64,000 bases of DNA from Zanthoxylum bungeanum (lineage: Eukaryota > Streptophyta > Magnoliopsida > Sapindales > Rutaceae). The notes beneath the pieces are model-generated. The model worked only from the letters and a program-made list of their open reading frames with translations, was not told the DNA's origin and did not search any database. Below are positions 1-13,364 of the stretch, in pieces; positions within the stretch are counted from its first letter, which is position 1; every line of letters starts with the position of its first letter. The position numbers were made by a program, and so were the translations under genes. Location of the stretch: assembly GCA_019454045.1 (NCBI GenBank), contig SKCR01033654.1, positions 62,001 to 126,000 of the forward strand, in the 5' to 3' direction.

Positions 1-1100
1 CGTAATTAATCCCAGATTAATTTTCTCTCTCATCTTATTAATCCCAGATTAATAAAGTGCGAGTCATACGTCATCGGTGAATCTTCGGGAAGCGACCCAT
101 GAGATCCCCAGATATGTTGGCAGTAAATTCGGTCGTCGGACTATCCGAACACGTAAGTACCAAGTACTACGTTTTACCGATTTACAAGACAAGGTTGGCT
201 TCTAGCAAAGCGCCATGCCTACCCAATTCTCCAGAAATATGCCTTACAGGAATAAGCGATCTATATCAGGCGTAGTATACGTAGTATTGTTATTTCGATC
301 CAGTATCGTATGTCACGTGCTAGGCCTGGGGCTGGAATTGTGTCTGCCCCGTACGAAGCTTATCGGATCTCTGGTAACTAGTCTCTATAATCGGATAAAC
401 ATGACCTAGTCATTTTATCCCGATAGTGCAGCATTTAAGAGAACCAGTCCCGTATCCTACGTGACCATCATCTCCACTATGACTGGAGTGATACTTCCGT
501 CTTGACATCACACCCAACACACTACGATTCTCAATATACCCAGCAGAGGCGTACACAGAACCTGTTAAAGCCCTGGACGACCTAAAACCAAAGTATATTG
601 ATTGTCGCAAGTATTAGCGGTGCAAGTCTCAGGTTAAGACCAAATACACCTACCCTGATTTCGGACTTCCATAGACACATAGTCATACTACCAATGGAAT
701 TCCGAGGGGTCTATCCAGAGCGAAGCTGTTTCCCGTACCATCGGTAAAACACAACCTCCTACTACACTTGCATGAGTATCCTATACCCAAATATATGAGA
801 ACTATGCCGTTATGCCCTCACAACGCGCACAAGTGTAATACTAGTCTTTTACGCATTATCGATGTCCAATCTCGATAATACTCTGACTAGGGATATTTAA
901 TGATTAAACCTTCGTGGATTGATACTGTCTCATATCATCTCAATCCAGGAACTAATCATAAGGACCTCCTATCATTTATACATCTTGGTGATCTAATCAC
1001 AAATGATAAGAGAGCAATTTCCTTTGTCACATAGTTAATTTGTACAAACAACACAATGATATGTACAAATAGTGACGTTATGGGTCATAACTGTCCAACA
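1..1100 (-). repeat. Copia-A 3' LTR (partial, truncated by window)
   Basis: Near-identical to 7814-8916, with scattered substitutions and small indels. On the minus strand it begins with TGTTGGACAG at 1100, directly after a purine tract, which marks the 3' LTR. About 0.9 kb of it lies beyond the left edge. The divergence from the 5' LTR indicates that the insertion is not recent. Confidence 0.9.
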
Positions 1101-1115
1101 ATCTCCCACTTGGCC
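1101..1115 (-). other. Copia-A polypurine tract
   Basis: On the minus strand the bases just before the 3' LTR read GGCCAAGTGGGAGAT, followed at once by TGTTGGA. A purine-rich AAGTGGGAGA tract abutting the 3' LTR is the usual plus-strand primer of copia elements, and it fixes the element's orientation. Confidence 0.85.
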
Positions 1116-1389
1116 TATAGCCAGTCACTCGAGTGTCCTACACCCGAACTATGTACGGTTCGCTCAAATTACTGAGAAAAGACTTTCGTCAGCGGATTTG
1201 CATGATTATCATCTGATGCGATTTATACGATCATCACATCGCCACGATGTATGATCCGAACGAATCAGATGAATATCGAAGTATATATCTGGATCGTTGA
1301 TGAGACCATTAATTCTTTAGCCTGCGCTGAAGCCTAGCTCAGCTGCTAACAGAACTATATCTAATCTAATTAGATTTATTATCGACCAA

Positions 1390-3900
1390 ATGCTTCTATT
1401 GCTGCCTCAGCTGCAGCAATAACCCGCTTTATTTGTTTTATTCGGTAACAGTATCTTGCTTGGAAGATTTCCAGCTCACTTTCCATATTCAAACTGTATA
1501 GTACCGTTGTTACGACTTATAGTCGTTATATCGGTTAGGAAACTTGCAGTAGTGATCTCAGTCACTTCAAGTTCTCCTTCTCCATAGTATAAGACAGCAT
1601 CCTTAGTTCTCTAAGATTTAAGGATGTTTTTAACATCAATCCAGTGACTATCACTTGGATTGGCCTGATTGTGACTCCATATGCTCAAAGCGTATGACAC
1701 CAGGTCGCGTACATTTGTCAATGTACGAGTTCTCGGAGATTATAGACAACCTTTTAGATCTATCCCAGTAGATTTTTATTCCTAGAATAAAGGTTGTTTC
1801 TCCAAAGAATTCTACGGATAATTTTCTCGAAAGCCAAGCTTTCGCCGATTGTTTTATGGGAATATCATTTCCAAGAAATGACATATTATCATTATTTTAT
1901 AGGACATTTATTGTAAGTGCGCTCCCACTTACCCTCTTATATACACAAGAATCATTTCGTTTTGAATTAAATCATACACCATTATGATTACATCAAAACG
2001 ATAATTCCAAGAACACTATGCTTGCTTCAATCCATCCATGGATCGAATAACCTGCAAACCTAGTTTGCTTGTTATGGTACGACAAAACTGTCAGGATGTT
2101 ATAAACATCCTCCAAAAGGTTTCCGTTTCAGGAAAGCGATTTTCCCGTTCAGCTGACATATTTCATAAATGAAACATGCAACTTTAGCAAGCATTATCCA
2201 AATGGATTTACCGTGGCAACAAGTGAAAGGTTTCGTTGTAATCGAAACAATGTCGATAACGATACCTTTTCGCTACAGCCTAGCTTAGTACGTTGTTATG
2301 TTGCCTTCCATGTATGTCTTCCTTAAAGACTTATATAGTACCAACAGGCACAATGCCTTGCGGTACAGTAACTAGTGTCCAAACATAGTTAGTATACATG
2401 GAATCCATTTGGATAATATGGCACTTTGCCATAATAGGGAGTCGATGCCTTGTATCACTTCCTCATACGTAGTCAGTTCGTATTCCTCAATAAGATTGAC
2501 ATCTTTATGAGGTGAGATCAGAAACCATACCCCAGGTTGTTTTCTGACTCTCTCCGACTTACGTGGTTCTTGTGTATTCGAAGATTATGGTTAGTTTCAT
2601 CATTGATGAACTATTTGTGTTCCATTAAGGAATCGGTGCCTGGAATAGTATTACTACTCTCGATTTTCATCGAGTTTTACTTCCTCCCACTTACCACTGC
2701 ATATAGGTATTCCTCTTAGGAAAACCGCATGGCGAGCAACAATTACATTGTTCTCTGTGAGTTGTATAACTTGGCACTTATCCGATTTGGGTTCTGGTTT
2801 TGGGGTATCATCCAAACATATGCCTAGCATACCCAAATCTCAGGAATGAGAAACCCGGTTTCTTTCCTGTTCATATCTAATATGAAGTCTGTCTAACAGA
2901 TTTTTATGGAACCTTATTCTAAATAAGTTCTGCACTGTTTATGCGTATCCGTTGAAGGAAATGGTAGCTCAGAGCGACTCATGATTAACCTTATCATGTC
3001 CAACAAAATTCGGTACTCTGTTCGACACACCGTCAAACTGACGTGTTCCGGGAGGAGTCTTCATTGAAAGAATACTTTACTCTTTCAAGTATTTGAGAAA
3101 CTTATTGCTTAAGTATTTTCATCATGGTCTAACCGTGATGGTGTAATACTTTAGCCGGTCTGTTTGTCTATTTCGTGTTGAAACTCTAAAAGTTTCCGAT
3201 TTGTGTTTCTAGAAAAACACATAACCATAACGCGATGCCACATCCGTAAAGGTCACGAAATATTCATATCCACTTCTAGCCTAGCTAGATATGGGCCCAC
3301 TTGCTTCACTATGAACTAGGGATAACATACCGTTGGCATTTACACTTTTACCAAGTAAATAGTGTTATAGGCACTTTGCCTAATAAACTAGATTCGTAGA
3401 CTTTATTTGAATAGAATCAAATTTGTCCTAGTATCCACTCTTCAAAGTGTGGATATACGAGTCTTGTTTAATATGTCCCAGACAACAATGCCAATAATAA
3501 GTCACTTCTGATCAAATCAGTTTGAGCTATTTGTTTGTCGTGTCATATGTTTGAGATTTATTTATATTCAAAATATAAATACTGTTATTCACATCTAATG
3601 TGTTTATCTCAATATCATCTTTATATAATAAAACACTTTAGTGTTCTAGAATATAAAGGTATACCCACAACGGGTTAAACCCTGATATAGAGATAATGTA
3701 TCTAGTCAAACTAGTTACATTGTAACAGTTTCCTAATTTAAGTATACACCAGAAGGGTAGTTCCTAAACTTAGGTATCTACGGTTAAAACAGCGACTTTC
3801 GTCCCGTTTCCAATTCGCAGATTAATCTCAACTGAAGTCAGTATCCTGCTCATAGCAGATTTGCACATCAGTATATATTTTATGTACACACTAAGTATCT
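1390..3900 (-). pseudogene. Copia-A pol remnant (IN-RT-RNase H)
   Basis: Several copia pol blocks can be read on the minus strand in shifting frames. An integrase HHCC-like block (WHCCLGHIKQ) lies near 3440-3510. A stretch resembling SGYEYFVTFTD followed by SRYGYV is near 3220-3300, and a decayed form of the TPPGTPQHNGVSERR block is near 3000-3070. The reverse transcriptase N-terminus (YEEVIQGIDS, then QGIVPVG) is near 2300-2490. FILGIKIYWDRSKRL is at about 1740-1810, and an RNase H relic (IAAAEAAIEA) is near 1395-1420. The blocks are collinear with Copia-B pol. No frame stays open for more than about 80 codons, so nothing functional is made. Domain boundaries are approximate. Confidence 0.8.
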
Positions 3901-3989
3901 AAAATCCAATTTTAATACTAGTAGTGAACATATCTATGACAAACATATTGAAGTCAGCCTTGCTCGTCTTCATTCCTTCATGTCTGCTT

Positions 3990-4160
3990 GTCCAAACGGC
4001 AGTCACGCTTCCACGATCCCGTTTGCCACAATTTAGGCAGACATTTTGGGATATGTCATTTATCTTCCCAGAAGATTATAATGATTTTTCCTTTGCCCTT
4101 TTCGGTACCCCAGAAGCCTTTGGCCAAGCCTTGGCCTTCCGAATGTCGAAATAAGATGCG
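3990..4160 (-). pseudogene. Copia-A gag zinc-knuckle relic
   Basis: On the minus strand, around 4000-4055, a short frame reads C-L-P-K-L-W then QTGSWKRDC. This resembles the CCHC knuckle of plant copia Gag (C-x2-C-x4-H-x4-C) with the second cysteine and the histidine lost. It sits upstream of the integrase remnant in element orientation, as expected. The rest of gag (to about 5400) is not recognisable, so the call rests on position plus this motif. Confidence 0.55.
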
Positions 4161-6888
4161 CCTTACGCTTCTTGCCTTATTGCAAACTTTGACTTTGTCT
4201 CATTGAGAATAGCCTTAACTCTCCAAGGGTTTTCTATTGCAATTTTTACTTCTAAATTCTAAATAGATTTATGAAGATCCTTCAATTTCAATGTTATACT
4301 TTAAGGATCTAATCCTTAGTTCTGATTAAGAAATTAAGGAGTCTATTCGGCAAGCTTAATGGATTAAGCACTAAAGTCATCATCACATGAATATTCCAAA
4401 TATCATGCTCTACTTATTTGTTTAACTCCGGGCTTAGGCCTAATATGTTATTTTATCAAATAAAGTAACTTATTAGTTTCCAAGACCATCCTGAAATTTT
4501 ATTCCCAATTTGAAAATTAAAACATTTAAATACATTTTCCCTAGGATTATGTTTAAATGCTAATCTTTCAATTTTATCTTGATTCTAATAGTCCAACTAT
4601 TTAATCAACGATTTAGGTACTATTTATTATAATGATTACTATAGTCCAACTATATAATCAACTATAATTTAATAATTTAAATTCAATTATATTGATTACT
4701 ATAATCTAATTATATAATCAACTATAAATGAATAGTTTGAATACAGTCCAACTGTTTATTAAAACAACATTAATTATTAGTCCAACTAATAAAGTAATTT
4801 ATTTGACGAAATAATTTGATATGAGCGCGTATGGCAAGTTACTAAACGAATATTGCAAATTTAATACTTGCCTCCCACTATTTTTCGGTGAGCCTCTAAC
4901 CCTCTGTCGAGTACTCGGGAAATCGTGTTTCCTAGTAGGCTAGGATCCCGTTAAATGTCACACAATCTTGACTTTGGCCAACAAATTGTATGATAATTAA
5001 CTAGGTAGATCTCTAAGATCAATTGGATCCCATCCAATTCCTAGATCCAGTAGGGGGACATCCAAGTCCGAAACATATATCTTATATATGCCAATATATC
5101 CAATATATTGCCTAACCTTTTTCCTCTGAATCAACTAAGCCTTGGCTTTGGCACAACAAACTTAGTGATCCAGTTAAGCGGAACCCATTGACCATGGAAA
5201 GCTTCGTAATCAATGTCCATGGACAAGAAGTGGTCTTGACTTTGGCCAACAAACCACAACTTGGACAAGACACCAATATGGAACAAAGCTCTCGTGATTC
5301 AAACACATCCTCGATGGACAAAGGCCTTGACTTTGGCCAACAACCAATGCCAGTCTTAGATCTTGAGTAAGAATCATTCAATGGAAGGAAAAACGCTTAA
5401 TATTTTGTGAGGGTTTTTCGCGTGCAAATTGGAAACCAATTTATTATCTTTGTTAAGGTCTCATCATCATATACCCTTAAACATGCATTCTAAACACATA
5501 ATAAGGCACGTAAATAAAATATAATGATATGCGGATGGATACTTAACACATTGATCCTAAATCAAATCTCTCGCTATCCTCTCTCCCGCTAGCACATGTA
5601 TTTACTTCTACCCGTTACACTACACTTCTAAAGAAACCTCATATACATTGAGGGGAATAGGTGAGAAGAGAAATACAAATAGTATGGAGGTAATAGGCTG
5701 GACAAGCAGGTCCAATTAATAAATTCTAATTTATTACAACAATTTCCAAAATTGCCCTACCCATATAATATCCATCCGATATACATTATTCATGCATCGC
5801 AACCATGTATTCACACAAGCATGTTATCAATCAATCTAATCCAATTAATTAATCTGATAATTAATGACCATCCAATGTTCAAACAACGATTTGATTTTGC
5901 TTGAGTCCAACTCGTTTTGCGAATAAGTACTCAAAGTACGAATTCTTGAATTAAATTAAACTACAACATTAAATCCAATTTAATATGTATTTAATACTAA
6001 TCCGCTATTTAATTCCAAATTAAATATTACACTTTATTAACGAACCTTTACGACTTAAATTCCAAATTTAATCGTTACGGGTCTCAAAGCCCGATTAACG
6101 TCCAACGTTAATTTAATTAAAGTCCAATGGGCTTTTAATTAATTTCTTAAGGCATGGACTTTTGGTCAACTTGGGTCAAACCCAATAACCAAAGCCCAAT
6201 CAAGGAATAACCCCATAAGCCTAGAAATCAATTTAGGCCCATTAGGCCCAATTAAAATAATTAAAGGTCCATTAGTCACATTTGGACTTTATGGAATCGG
6301 TTTTGGGCCCAATTGGATCCAACCAATTTGCCTAAACCAATCTTGGTACAACCAAGCCCATTTAAGCCCAATAACAACTTTAAGACCAATTCCAAAATTA
6401 GCCCAATTAATTAAATCATAAAAATTCCAAATTTCATATTTAATTAACCTAAAGTGTATTACATAATTAATCAACCAAATAACATTTCTAAAACATCAAT
6501 TAGCCTAATTAATTATGCTTATCTACATTAAAACATGTCCAACACATTTTAACAAAAAACAAACCCAATTACATGCTCTTAAAGTCTCGACAATGGTAGG
6601 GTTTTTCAAAATCGATTCGGTTTCAATCAAATTAAATCCACAATCAACATTTCTCAAATGATTCCAACTCATCCAATGAATCAAAAATCCAAGACATTTA
6701 GGGCTTATGTACTTTCGCCCTAGCCACAAAAAATTGGGGAAAATTATTCCAAATCAATTTTCATGAAATTGATCCATCAAACTTCAATTTAACTACATTT
6801 AAGCATACTCAATCATCCAATTTCATCAAATCATGCTCAAATACATTTTACCCAATTTTAACCCTAATATATTTTCATGCTCAACCTT
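4160..6888 (-). other. Copia-A decayed gag and untranslated leader
   Basis: This stretch holds no readable gene. About 4600-4800 is very AT-rich with repeated phrases around AGTCCAACTAT. Between 4967 and 5343 the motif CTTGACTTTGGCCAACAA, or a close variant, recurs four times (4967, 5141, 5235, 5326). About 5400-6888 should be the leader between the primer binding site and gag, and it is rich in repeated short phrases around GGCCCAATT and CCCAATTA. The short open frames here match nothing I recognise. Confidence 0.6.
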
Positions 6889-6902
6889 GCTCATAGATAC
6901 CA
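6889..6902 (-). other. Copia-A primer binding site (initiator tRNA-Met type)
   Basis: On the minus strand the bases one nucleotide inside the 5' LTR read TGGTATCTATGAGC. This is close to the plant copia PBS TGGTATCAGAGC (complementary to initiator tRNA-Met), with a 2-base insertion. Its position, one base from the TGTTGGA terminus at 6904, defines the LTR boundary. Confidence 0.75.
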
Positions 6903-6903
6903 T

Positions 6904-8916
6904 TGTTGGAATTTTCTAAGCATCCCAAGATCATATCAAACAATGAAAATACAAAGTGAATACATCAAAGAAGTCGCGGAATACTCACAATGATCGGTTG
7001 AGGCGATGCGGTGAAGAACAAAATTCTTTAAGTCCTCCTCCAAGCTCTCGGCAGTGACAGATTTGGCTCCTCCAAGATTCGGCCATGAATCATCTTCCAA
7101 GCTCCAAGCTTTCGTGATATGATTCCATGCTCACGGGTGGGTTTCCCTATCACCTTCGTATGTCTCTTTGAGTGCTAGCTCTTGATGTATTTGCCCCAAA
7201 AACACCATGGCTTATCCTCTTTATTCTCGGCATTTCTGGATAGAAAACAGAAGAGAAACATCCCTTGTGGGCGTGGGAGAGGAAGAAGAGAGAAGGAGAG
7301 AGAGATGAAAAAATGTGTATTAGATAATTGATTTCTAAAATCAATTCACCATATACCAATTTTTGATTTTCAAAAAGTCAAAAAGTACAATCATTAAAAG
7401 CTTATCCATCTACCACCATCAATCAATCAAGTGACAACTTATCACATCACTCAAAGTGACATGTGATTTGACGCTTGATGTGACTAATGATTTGATGCTT
7501 GATTTGACTTGCGTGCCGCACTCGAATTCGAAATGCGAATGCGCTCGCAAACAATCCCGGGCTCGGGTTTGCTAATTCCAAATTAACGAATTTTCCGTTG
7601 CGACGTAATTAAATGATTATGCCTAGCGAAATCACTATTCACGTCGCTAACGAATTAATTCTAAATTAACTCGTTCGCCCAAATTAAAATCTAATTTCAA
7701 TTCCGCGTCGAAATCCAATTTCGTATAATATATCGAATATATTATTTTATCGATTAATTCCAAATTAATCATTTTCACTCTTTTATTAATATTTTATCCT
7801 AGATAAAATATCTCCGTAATTAATCCCAGATTAATTTTCTCTCTCATCTTATTAATCCCAGATTAATAAAGTGCGAGTCATACGTCATCGGTGAATCTTC
7901 GGGAAGCGACCCATGAGATCCCCGGATATTTGGCAGTAAATTCGGTCGTCGGACTATCTGAACACGTAAGTACCAAGTACTACATATATACCGATTTACA
8001 AGACAAGGTTGGCTTCTAGCAAAGTGCCATGCCTACCCAATTCTCCAGAAACATGCTTACATGAATAAGCGATCTATATCAGGCGTAATATACGTAGTAT
8101 TATGTATCTCAATCCAGTATCATATGTCACATGCTAGGCCTGGGGCTGGAATTGTGTCTGCCTCGTACGAAGCACTTATCGGATCTCTGGTAACTATTCT
8201 CTATAATCAGATAAACATGAACTAGTCATTTTATCCCGATAGGTGCAGCATTTAAGAGAACCAGTCCCGTATCCTACGTGACCATCATCTCCACTATGAC
8301 TGGAGTGATACTTCCATCTTGACATCACACCCAACACACTACGATTCTTAATATACCCAGCAGAGGCGTACACAGAACCTGTTAAAGCCGTGGATGACCT
8401 AAAACCAAAGTATATTGATTGTCGCAAGTATTAACGGTGCAAGTCTCAGGTTAAGACCAAATACACCTACCCTGATTTCGGAGTTCCATAGACACATAGT
8501 CATACTAGCAATGGAATTTCGAGGGGTCTATCCAGAACGAAGCTGTTTCCCGTACCATCGGTAAAACACAACCTCCTACTACACTTGCATGAGTATCCTA
8601 TACCCAAATATATGAGAACTATGATGTTATGCCCTCACAACGCGCACAAGTGTAATACTAGTCTTTTACGCATTATCGATGTCCAATCTTGATAATACTA
8701 TGACTAGGGATATTTAATGATTAAACCTTCGTGGATTGATACTGTCTCATATCATCTCAATCTAGGTACTAATCATAAGGACCTCCTATCATTTATACAT
8801 CTTGGTGATCTAATCACAAATGATAAGAGATCAATTTCCTTTGTCACATAGTTAATTTGTATAACAACACCATGATCTATACAAATAGTGATGCTATGGG
8901 TCATAACTGTCCAACA
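6904..8916 (-). repeat. Copia-A 5' LTR (2.0 kb)
   Basis: Bounded on the plus strand by TGTTGGA (6904-6910) and TCCAACA (8910-8916), a perfect 7-bp terminal inverted repeat of the TG...CA type. Its right part matches 1-1100. The 2,013-bp length is long for copia. The sequence right after it (from 8917) reads as gypsy reverse transcriptase, so this is the outer junction of the insertion. Confidence 0.9.
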
Positions 8917-11074
8917 AAGAAGATAATAAAGATTGGGGTAGGGCTGGAGTGAATTTAAGGAAGCAACTGCTGGATATTTTGAAGAAGTATGCGGATGTCT
9001 TCGCTTGGGATACAAGGATATGCCCGGGATTGACCCCAAATTCATCAATCATCGCTTGGTGATTGATCGAGCTCATAAATCGGTGAATCAGATGAGTAGG
9101 ATTTTCAACTAGGAGCGGTACAAGGCAATTCAGGCAGAGGTCGAAAGATTATTAAAGGCCAGATTTATCAGGGAGGTCAGATACCCAGAGTGCGTGTCGA
9201 ATGTGATCTTAGTAAAGAAGGCCAATGGAAAGTGGATGATGTGTGTGGATTTCTCCGACTTGAACAAGGCTTGTCCGAATGATAGCTTCCCACTCCCAAA
9301 GGTAGACCAACTGGTGGACTCAACTGCATGCACATGCTACTCAATTTTATGGAAGTCTTCTCAGGGTACAACCAGGTCAGGATGCATCATGAGGACAAAG
9401 AAAAGACAGCCTTCATCACTGACCAAGGGCTGTATTGTTATAAAGTAGTGTCATTTGGACTGAAGAATGTTGGGGCCACTTACCAGAGGTAAGTAAACAA
9501 GGTCTTCAAGGCTCTCATTGGCAAGACAATGGAGGCCTATGTTGATGACATGATTACGATGACTGCTAAACCCGAGGACATCTAGATGATCTTATAGGGA
9601 TGTTTGAGCTTCTGAGAAAGCACAATATGAGGTTAAACCCGGATAAATACGCCTTCAGGGTATCTTCGGGAAAATTCTTAGGGTACATGGTCAGTGCGCA
9701 ATGCATTAAGGCAAATCCTCAGAAAATCAAGGTAGTGTTGGATCTGAAACCTCCAAGGACGGTCAAGGAAGTGTAGAGCTTATCAGGTCGGGTGGCAGCA
9801 CTAAATTGGTTCATCTCTAAAGCCACCGACATATATCATGTTTTCTTCCAACTGATCAAGAAGGCCAAGAAATAGGTCAGCAGGATGAGTGAGTGCGAGG
9901 TCGCATTCCAACATCTCAAAGAATACCTGGCCCAACCTCCACTGCTGGTAAATCTAATCCAAATGAGGTATTATTCTTGTACTTAGCTATTTTCGAATAT
10001 GTTGTAAGCTCAGTATTAGTACAAGAGGTAGACAAAATCCAAATGCCAGTGTACCATACTAGTAAGGCCTTGGTGGATGCGGAAACTTGGTATCCAGCCC
10101 ACGAGCTGGTGGCTTTATCTTTAGTTAGTGTAGCAAGGAAATTACGCCCTTATTTTCAAGCCCACCCTATCAGGGTGTACACCGACCACCCGCTAAGACA
10201 GATATTACATAAGCCGGAGACCTCGGGTCGTATAGTGAAATGGTCCATGGAACTCAGTGAGTATGACATATCCTACCTACTTAGGGTGTCAATCAAAGGG
10301 CAGGCATTGGCAGATTTTGTCACAGAATTCCCCAGCCCTCAGGTTATGATAGTAGGAGAGGTAAAGTGGGAGCTGTTCGTTGATGGTTCAGTCAGTACAC
10401 AATGATGTGGAGCCGGGGTGATTCTCAGAAGCCATGAAGGTGTAAAATTGAGTTATACCCTAAGATTTGCCTTCGAAGCAACAAATAATGAGGTAGAATA
10501 TGAAAAAATTCTGGTCGGGCTAAGACTCTTGCAGGCGGTTGGAGGATAAGATGTGGTGGTAAAAAGCTTTTTCTAGTTGGTTGTTCCGTAGCTGAATGAT
10601 GAATTCCAAGCAAGGGAGCGAAACATGATAGCTTACCATGCCGAGGTGAAAAAGTTTGTTGGAGGAATGGGGAATGTGATGTTCGAAATGATCGGACGGG
10701 AGAACAACCAACGGGTATAATTTTTGGCTCGGCTTGCATCCTCCATCAATTCAAAGATTTCTCGGACCATACCGTTAGAGATCTTGCAGCCTAAAAGTGT
10801 GGGAGCTTCAAATGTTATGGAAATAGAGGTCAAAGATGGGCCATTTTGGATGGACTCGATAAAGAAGTTCTTAGAAACAAGGGATGTGCCCGATGAGAAG
10901 AAAGAGGCAAGAAGGTTGAAGTATCGAAGTTCAAAGTTTTGCCAGATAGATGGAGTTCTATACCAAATGGGGTACATGATACCTTAATTAAGGTGTCTGG
11001 GGGTCGAAGAGGTAAATTAAGTACTATGAGAAATTCACGAGGGGATTTGCGGAAGTCACAGTGGAGGTCGATCA
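8917..11074 (+). pseudogene. Tat-A pol remnant (RT - RNase H - second RNase H - start of IN)
   Basis: Ty3/gypsy pol in broken plus frames. Upstream RT sequence near 8955-9060 reads KQLLDILKKYADVFAW. RT motifs follow: VKKANGKWMMCVDFSDLNKA (about 9208-9267) and YVDD (9538-9549). The first RNase H has VYHTSKALVDAETWYPAHEL and VYTDHPL (about 10050-10200). A second, archaeal-type RNase H begins at KWELFVDGS (about 10363-10390), and this dual RNase H is typical of the Tat lineage. The integrase zinc-finger start (IHEGICGSHSGGRS) reaches 11074 and is cut there by Copia-B. Many stops occur (for example near 9109, 9584, 9775 and 10403), so it is dead. Confidence 0.9.
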
Positions 11075-13364
11075 TGTAGGGGTTTTATTATGGATATTCG
11101 GTAACGCAGCGGAAACAGTGGAAAATCAAATTTTCTGATTTCAAAACTTTCTCGGATTAATCAAATAAACTTATTTATTTAATTGTCCAATATTCAAATT
11201 ATGAAATATTACACAAGAAATCAATTTTTTGTGTAATTACCAAATTACCCCAAAACTTTGCATTTTGTTCATTTTAGTCCGAAATTGTTCAAATCAATTT
11301 TGGATGATTCTAAATCATTACTAAGATGAATTTAACATATACCAAATGTCAAAACACCAAAAGCAACAAAAATCCCAATTTTTCTTCCTTGGCCGTGAGC
11401 CTCCTTTAGGTGGGCAAAGGTGCATTTTGCACTTTCATGGTTTAAAACACATCAAGGAAAAATCCAATCAACCCAATATTTTACATGCATCATATACACA
11501 TTCAAATACACCATATAAATGAAAAGCCCCAAATTTGGAAGTGGTCTTAAAACCCTAATTTTTCAATTTCTTCAAATTGGACAAATTAGACCAAATTGGT
11601 TAAATCAATTACTTCAATCATGTTTCTTCCATCCAAATCAAGTCTCAACACAATGAAATAACTATAGAACAATTATAGGTCATTTAAGAGTGGGTCAATA
11701 ACTCTAGAATGGCAACAAGTTTCTCAAAGTTACAAAAGAATGCTAACTAGCTTATTAGCAACATCATACATGCATAACACCTTCACCAAACTTCCATCCA
11801 TCAAAAAGACAAAGAATAAAGAATAGAAAAAACTCAAGAACATCACCAAGTGAAGCCTACAACAAGAGGAACAATTTACTCTCTAATGGAAGGTTGGAAA
11901 TACTTACTAAATTCCAAGCTTTCTTTGATTTTTCTTATTCTTTCTCTCTAGCTTCTTTTCTTTTCTTCAATGGAGTTTTGTGTAAAGTGTATTAGGTTAT
12001 TAAAACCTTAAATGAAACAAAACAATATATACTTGTGCAAAAATAGCCCTTGGTCGAAAATTGCCAAGCATTTACACGATATTTTATTTTTCATTTCATT
12101 TGAATTTCAATTTGCAATTTGTTTAAATGATCATTACACTTTAATGATATTTTCAACAAAGTCAACAATGGCAACTTAGCCATTAAAACAAATATAATAA
12201 CTTAAAAAATATCTATACTTTAATTAATTTAATCATTTAACAATTAATTAATTAATTAATTAAATACAAATATATTAAATAAATGTATAATATTTACATT
12301 AAATATTAAATACATATATTCATTTATGATATTAGTCAAATATATCAATTTGACTATTAATTAATGTGTATTTGAATTAATCAAGTATTAAATACAAATA
12401 CACAAAAATTAAGGAAATGACTATTGGGTCCCTACACATGTATTTTGCGTTTAACCTTTAAACAACTTTATAATAATCAATATTATTTATTAATGTTGCT
12501 CTAGTGCTCTATGAGTATATTTCATTATTGAGACTCTCTAGATTCAGGCATATCCATCACGAAATCCAATTCGTGTCCATAATTTATCCACCCGTAAATT
12601 ATGACGATCACGGATAACTCGCTGAATCATACAGGTCGAGGTCATGGCAAATGTATAATTCCTCCGTCACAGGTATCCGGATAAATCCCAGAGATATAGA
12701 TGTAAACGTCCAATCTCTATAGGGATTATCCAGTCGACTATTCAATTAGCAATCTCAAAAAGAACATTTAGAACTTACTTCTAAATTGTACCACGGGCCC
12801 ATGGATTTTATCTGATTGTTAATCATATGGACTACCTATGCTCTGATACACAGAACTGACGGATCCTATCTTGATACACACAGGACACCCTGAGGATCTG
12901 TCTACACCCAACGAACAGGCGGAGGTCTGATCTTAATAGATCGGTGACGTGACTGCCATCTAAGTGTAGAAGATGTCTCATGTGCCCACAGTGGCATCTC
13001 AAGTCTAAGAATCACAAGTGCTACTCAACCCGACAAGATTCTTATTGACGTTGGTGTACCATCCATTAAGAATCTTCGGTGAGTCGTTCAGTGTTTATCC
13101 GCTATAAACACCTACACGTCTATACTAGTCTCCAAGACTTATGGTTCATTGAGAAACCATTGGAATCATATATTCCAGTATACGACATGTAACGGTCTCA
13201 ACGGGTTTACTATACTGACCAAGTAGTGTAAACCTTGACCAGGAACAGTCTGAGAATAACAACGTCATGATACTACTCAATGTCTATTGCGACGCTTTTG
13301 CAACAGTACCATGACTGATCATTCTAAGGTCATTACGTCTTTACCATATTAAAAGATACATTAT
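11075..13364 (-). repeat. Copia-B 3' LTR, outer part
   Basis: Outer 2,290 bp of the LTR, beginning TGTAGGGGTTTT on the plus strand. Read on the minus strand it aligns with 60700-63058 of Copia-C. Shared blocks include CGACTCACCGAAGATTC, TCACGTCACCGATCTAT and the terminal CCGCTGCGTTACCGA. Ogre-A interrupts it at 13365; the remaining 101 bp are at 23822-23922, giving an intact length near 2.39 kb. The only open frames are short and unsupported. Confidence 0.92.
13360..13364. repeat. Ogre-A left target-site duplication (ATTAT)
   Basis: ATTAT directly precedes the Ogre-A LTR and is repeated at 23817-23821 directly after the far LTR. Five bases is the expected gypsy duplication size, and the Copia-B LTR continues on both sides. 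Confidence 0.93.

Larger units (their letters stand above)
1..8916 (-). mobile_element. Copia-A: degenerate Ty1/copia element, minus strand, cut by window edge
   Basis: The sequence at 1-1100 is repeated at about 7814-8916. The repeats are the 3' LTR (low coordinates) and 5' LTR (high coordinates) of an element read on the minus strand. Between them lie, in minus-strand order, a primer binding site next to the 5' LTR, a long leader, a CCHC zinc-knuckle relic, integrase, reverse transcriptase, RNase H, and a polypurine tract touching the 3' LTR. That order (integrase before reverse transcriptase) defines Ty1/copia. The coding region is full of stops and frameshifts, so it is an old, dead copy. 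It abuts Tat-A pol at 8917 and probably inserted there; the other target duplication lies outside the window. Confidence 0.9.

Noticed and set aside
3924..4206. Plus-strand ORFs with a hydrophobic start, like a small secreted protein
   Set aside because: They overlap the minus-strand gag zinc-knuckle relic of Copia-A and have no other support.
5188..5381. Complementary ORFs on both strands with DFGQQP-type repeats
   Set aside because: Explained by the repeated CTTGACTTTGGCCAACAA motif in decayed Copia-A; no recognisable Gag domain.
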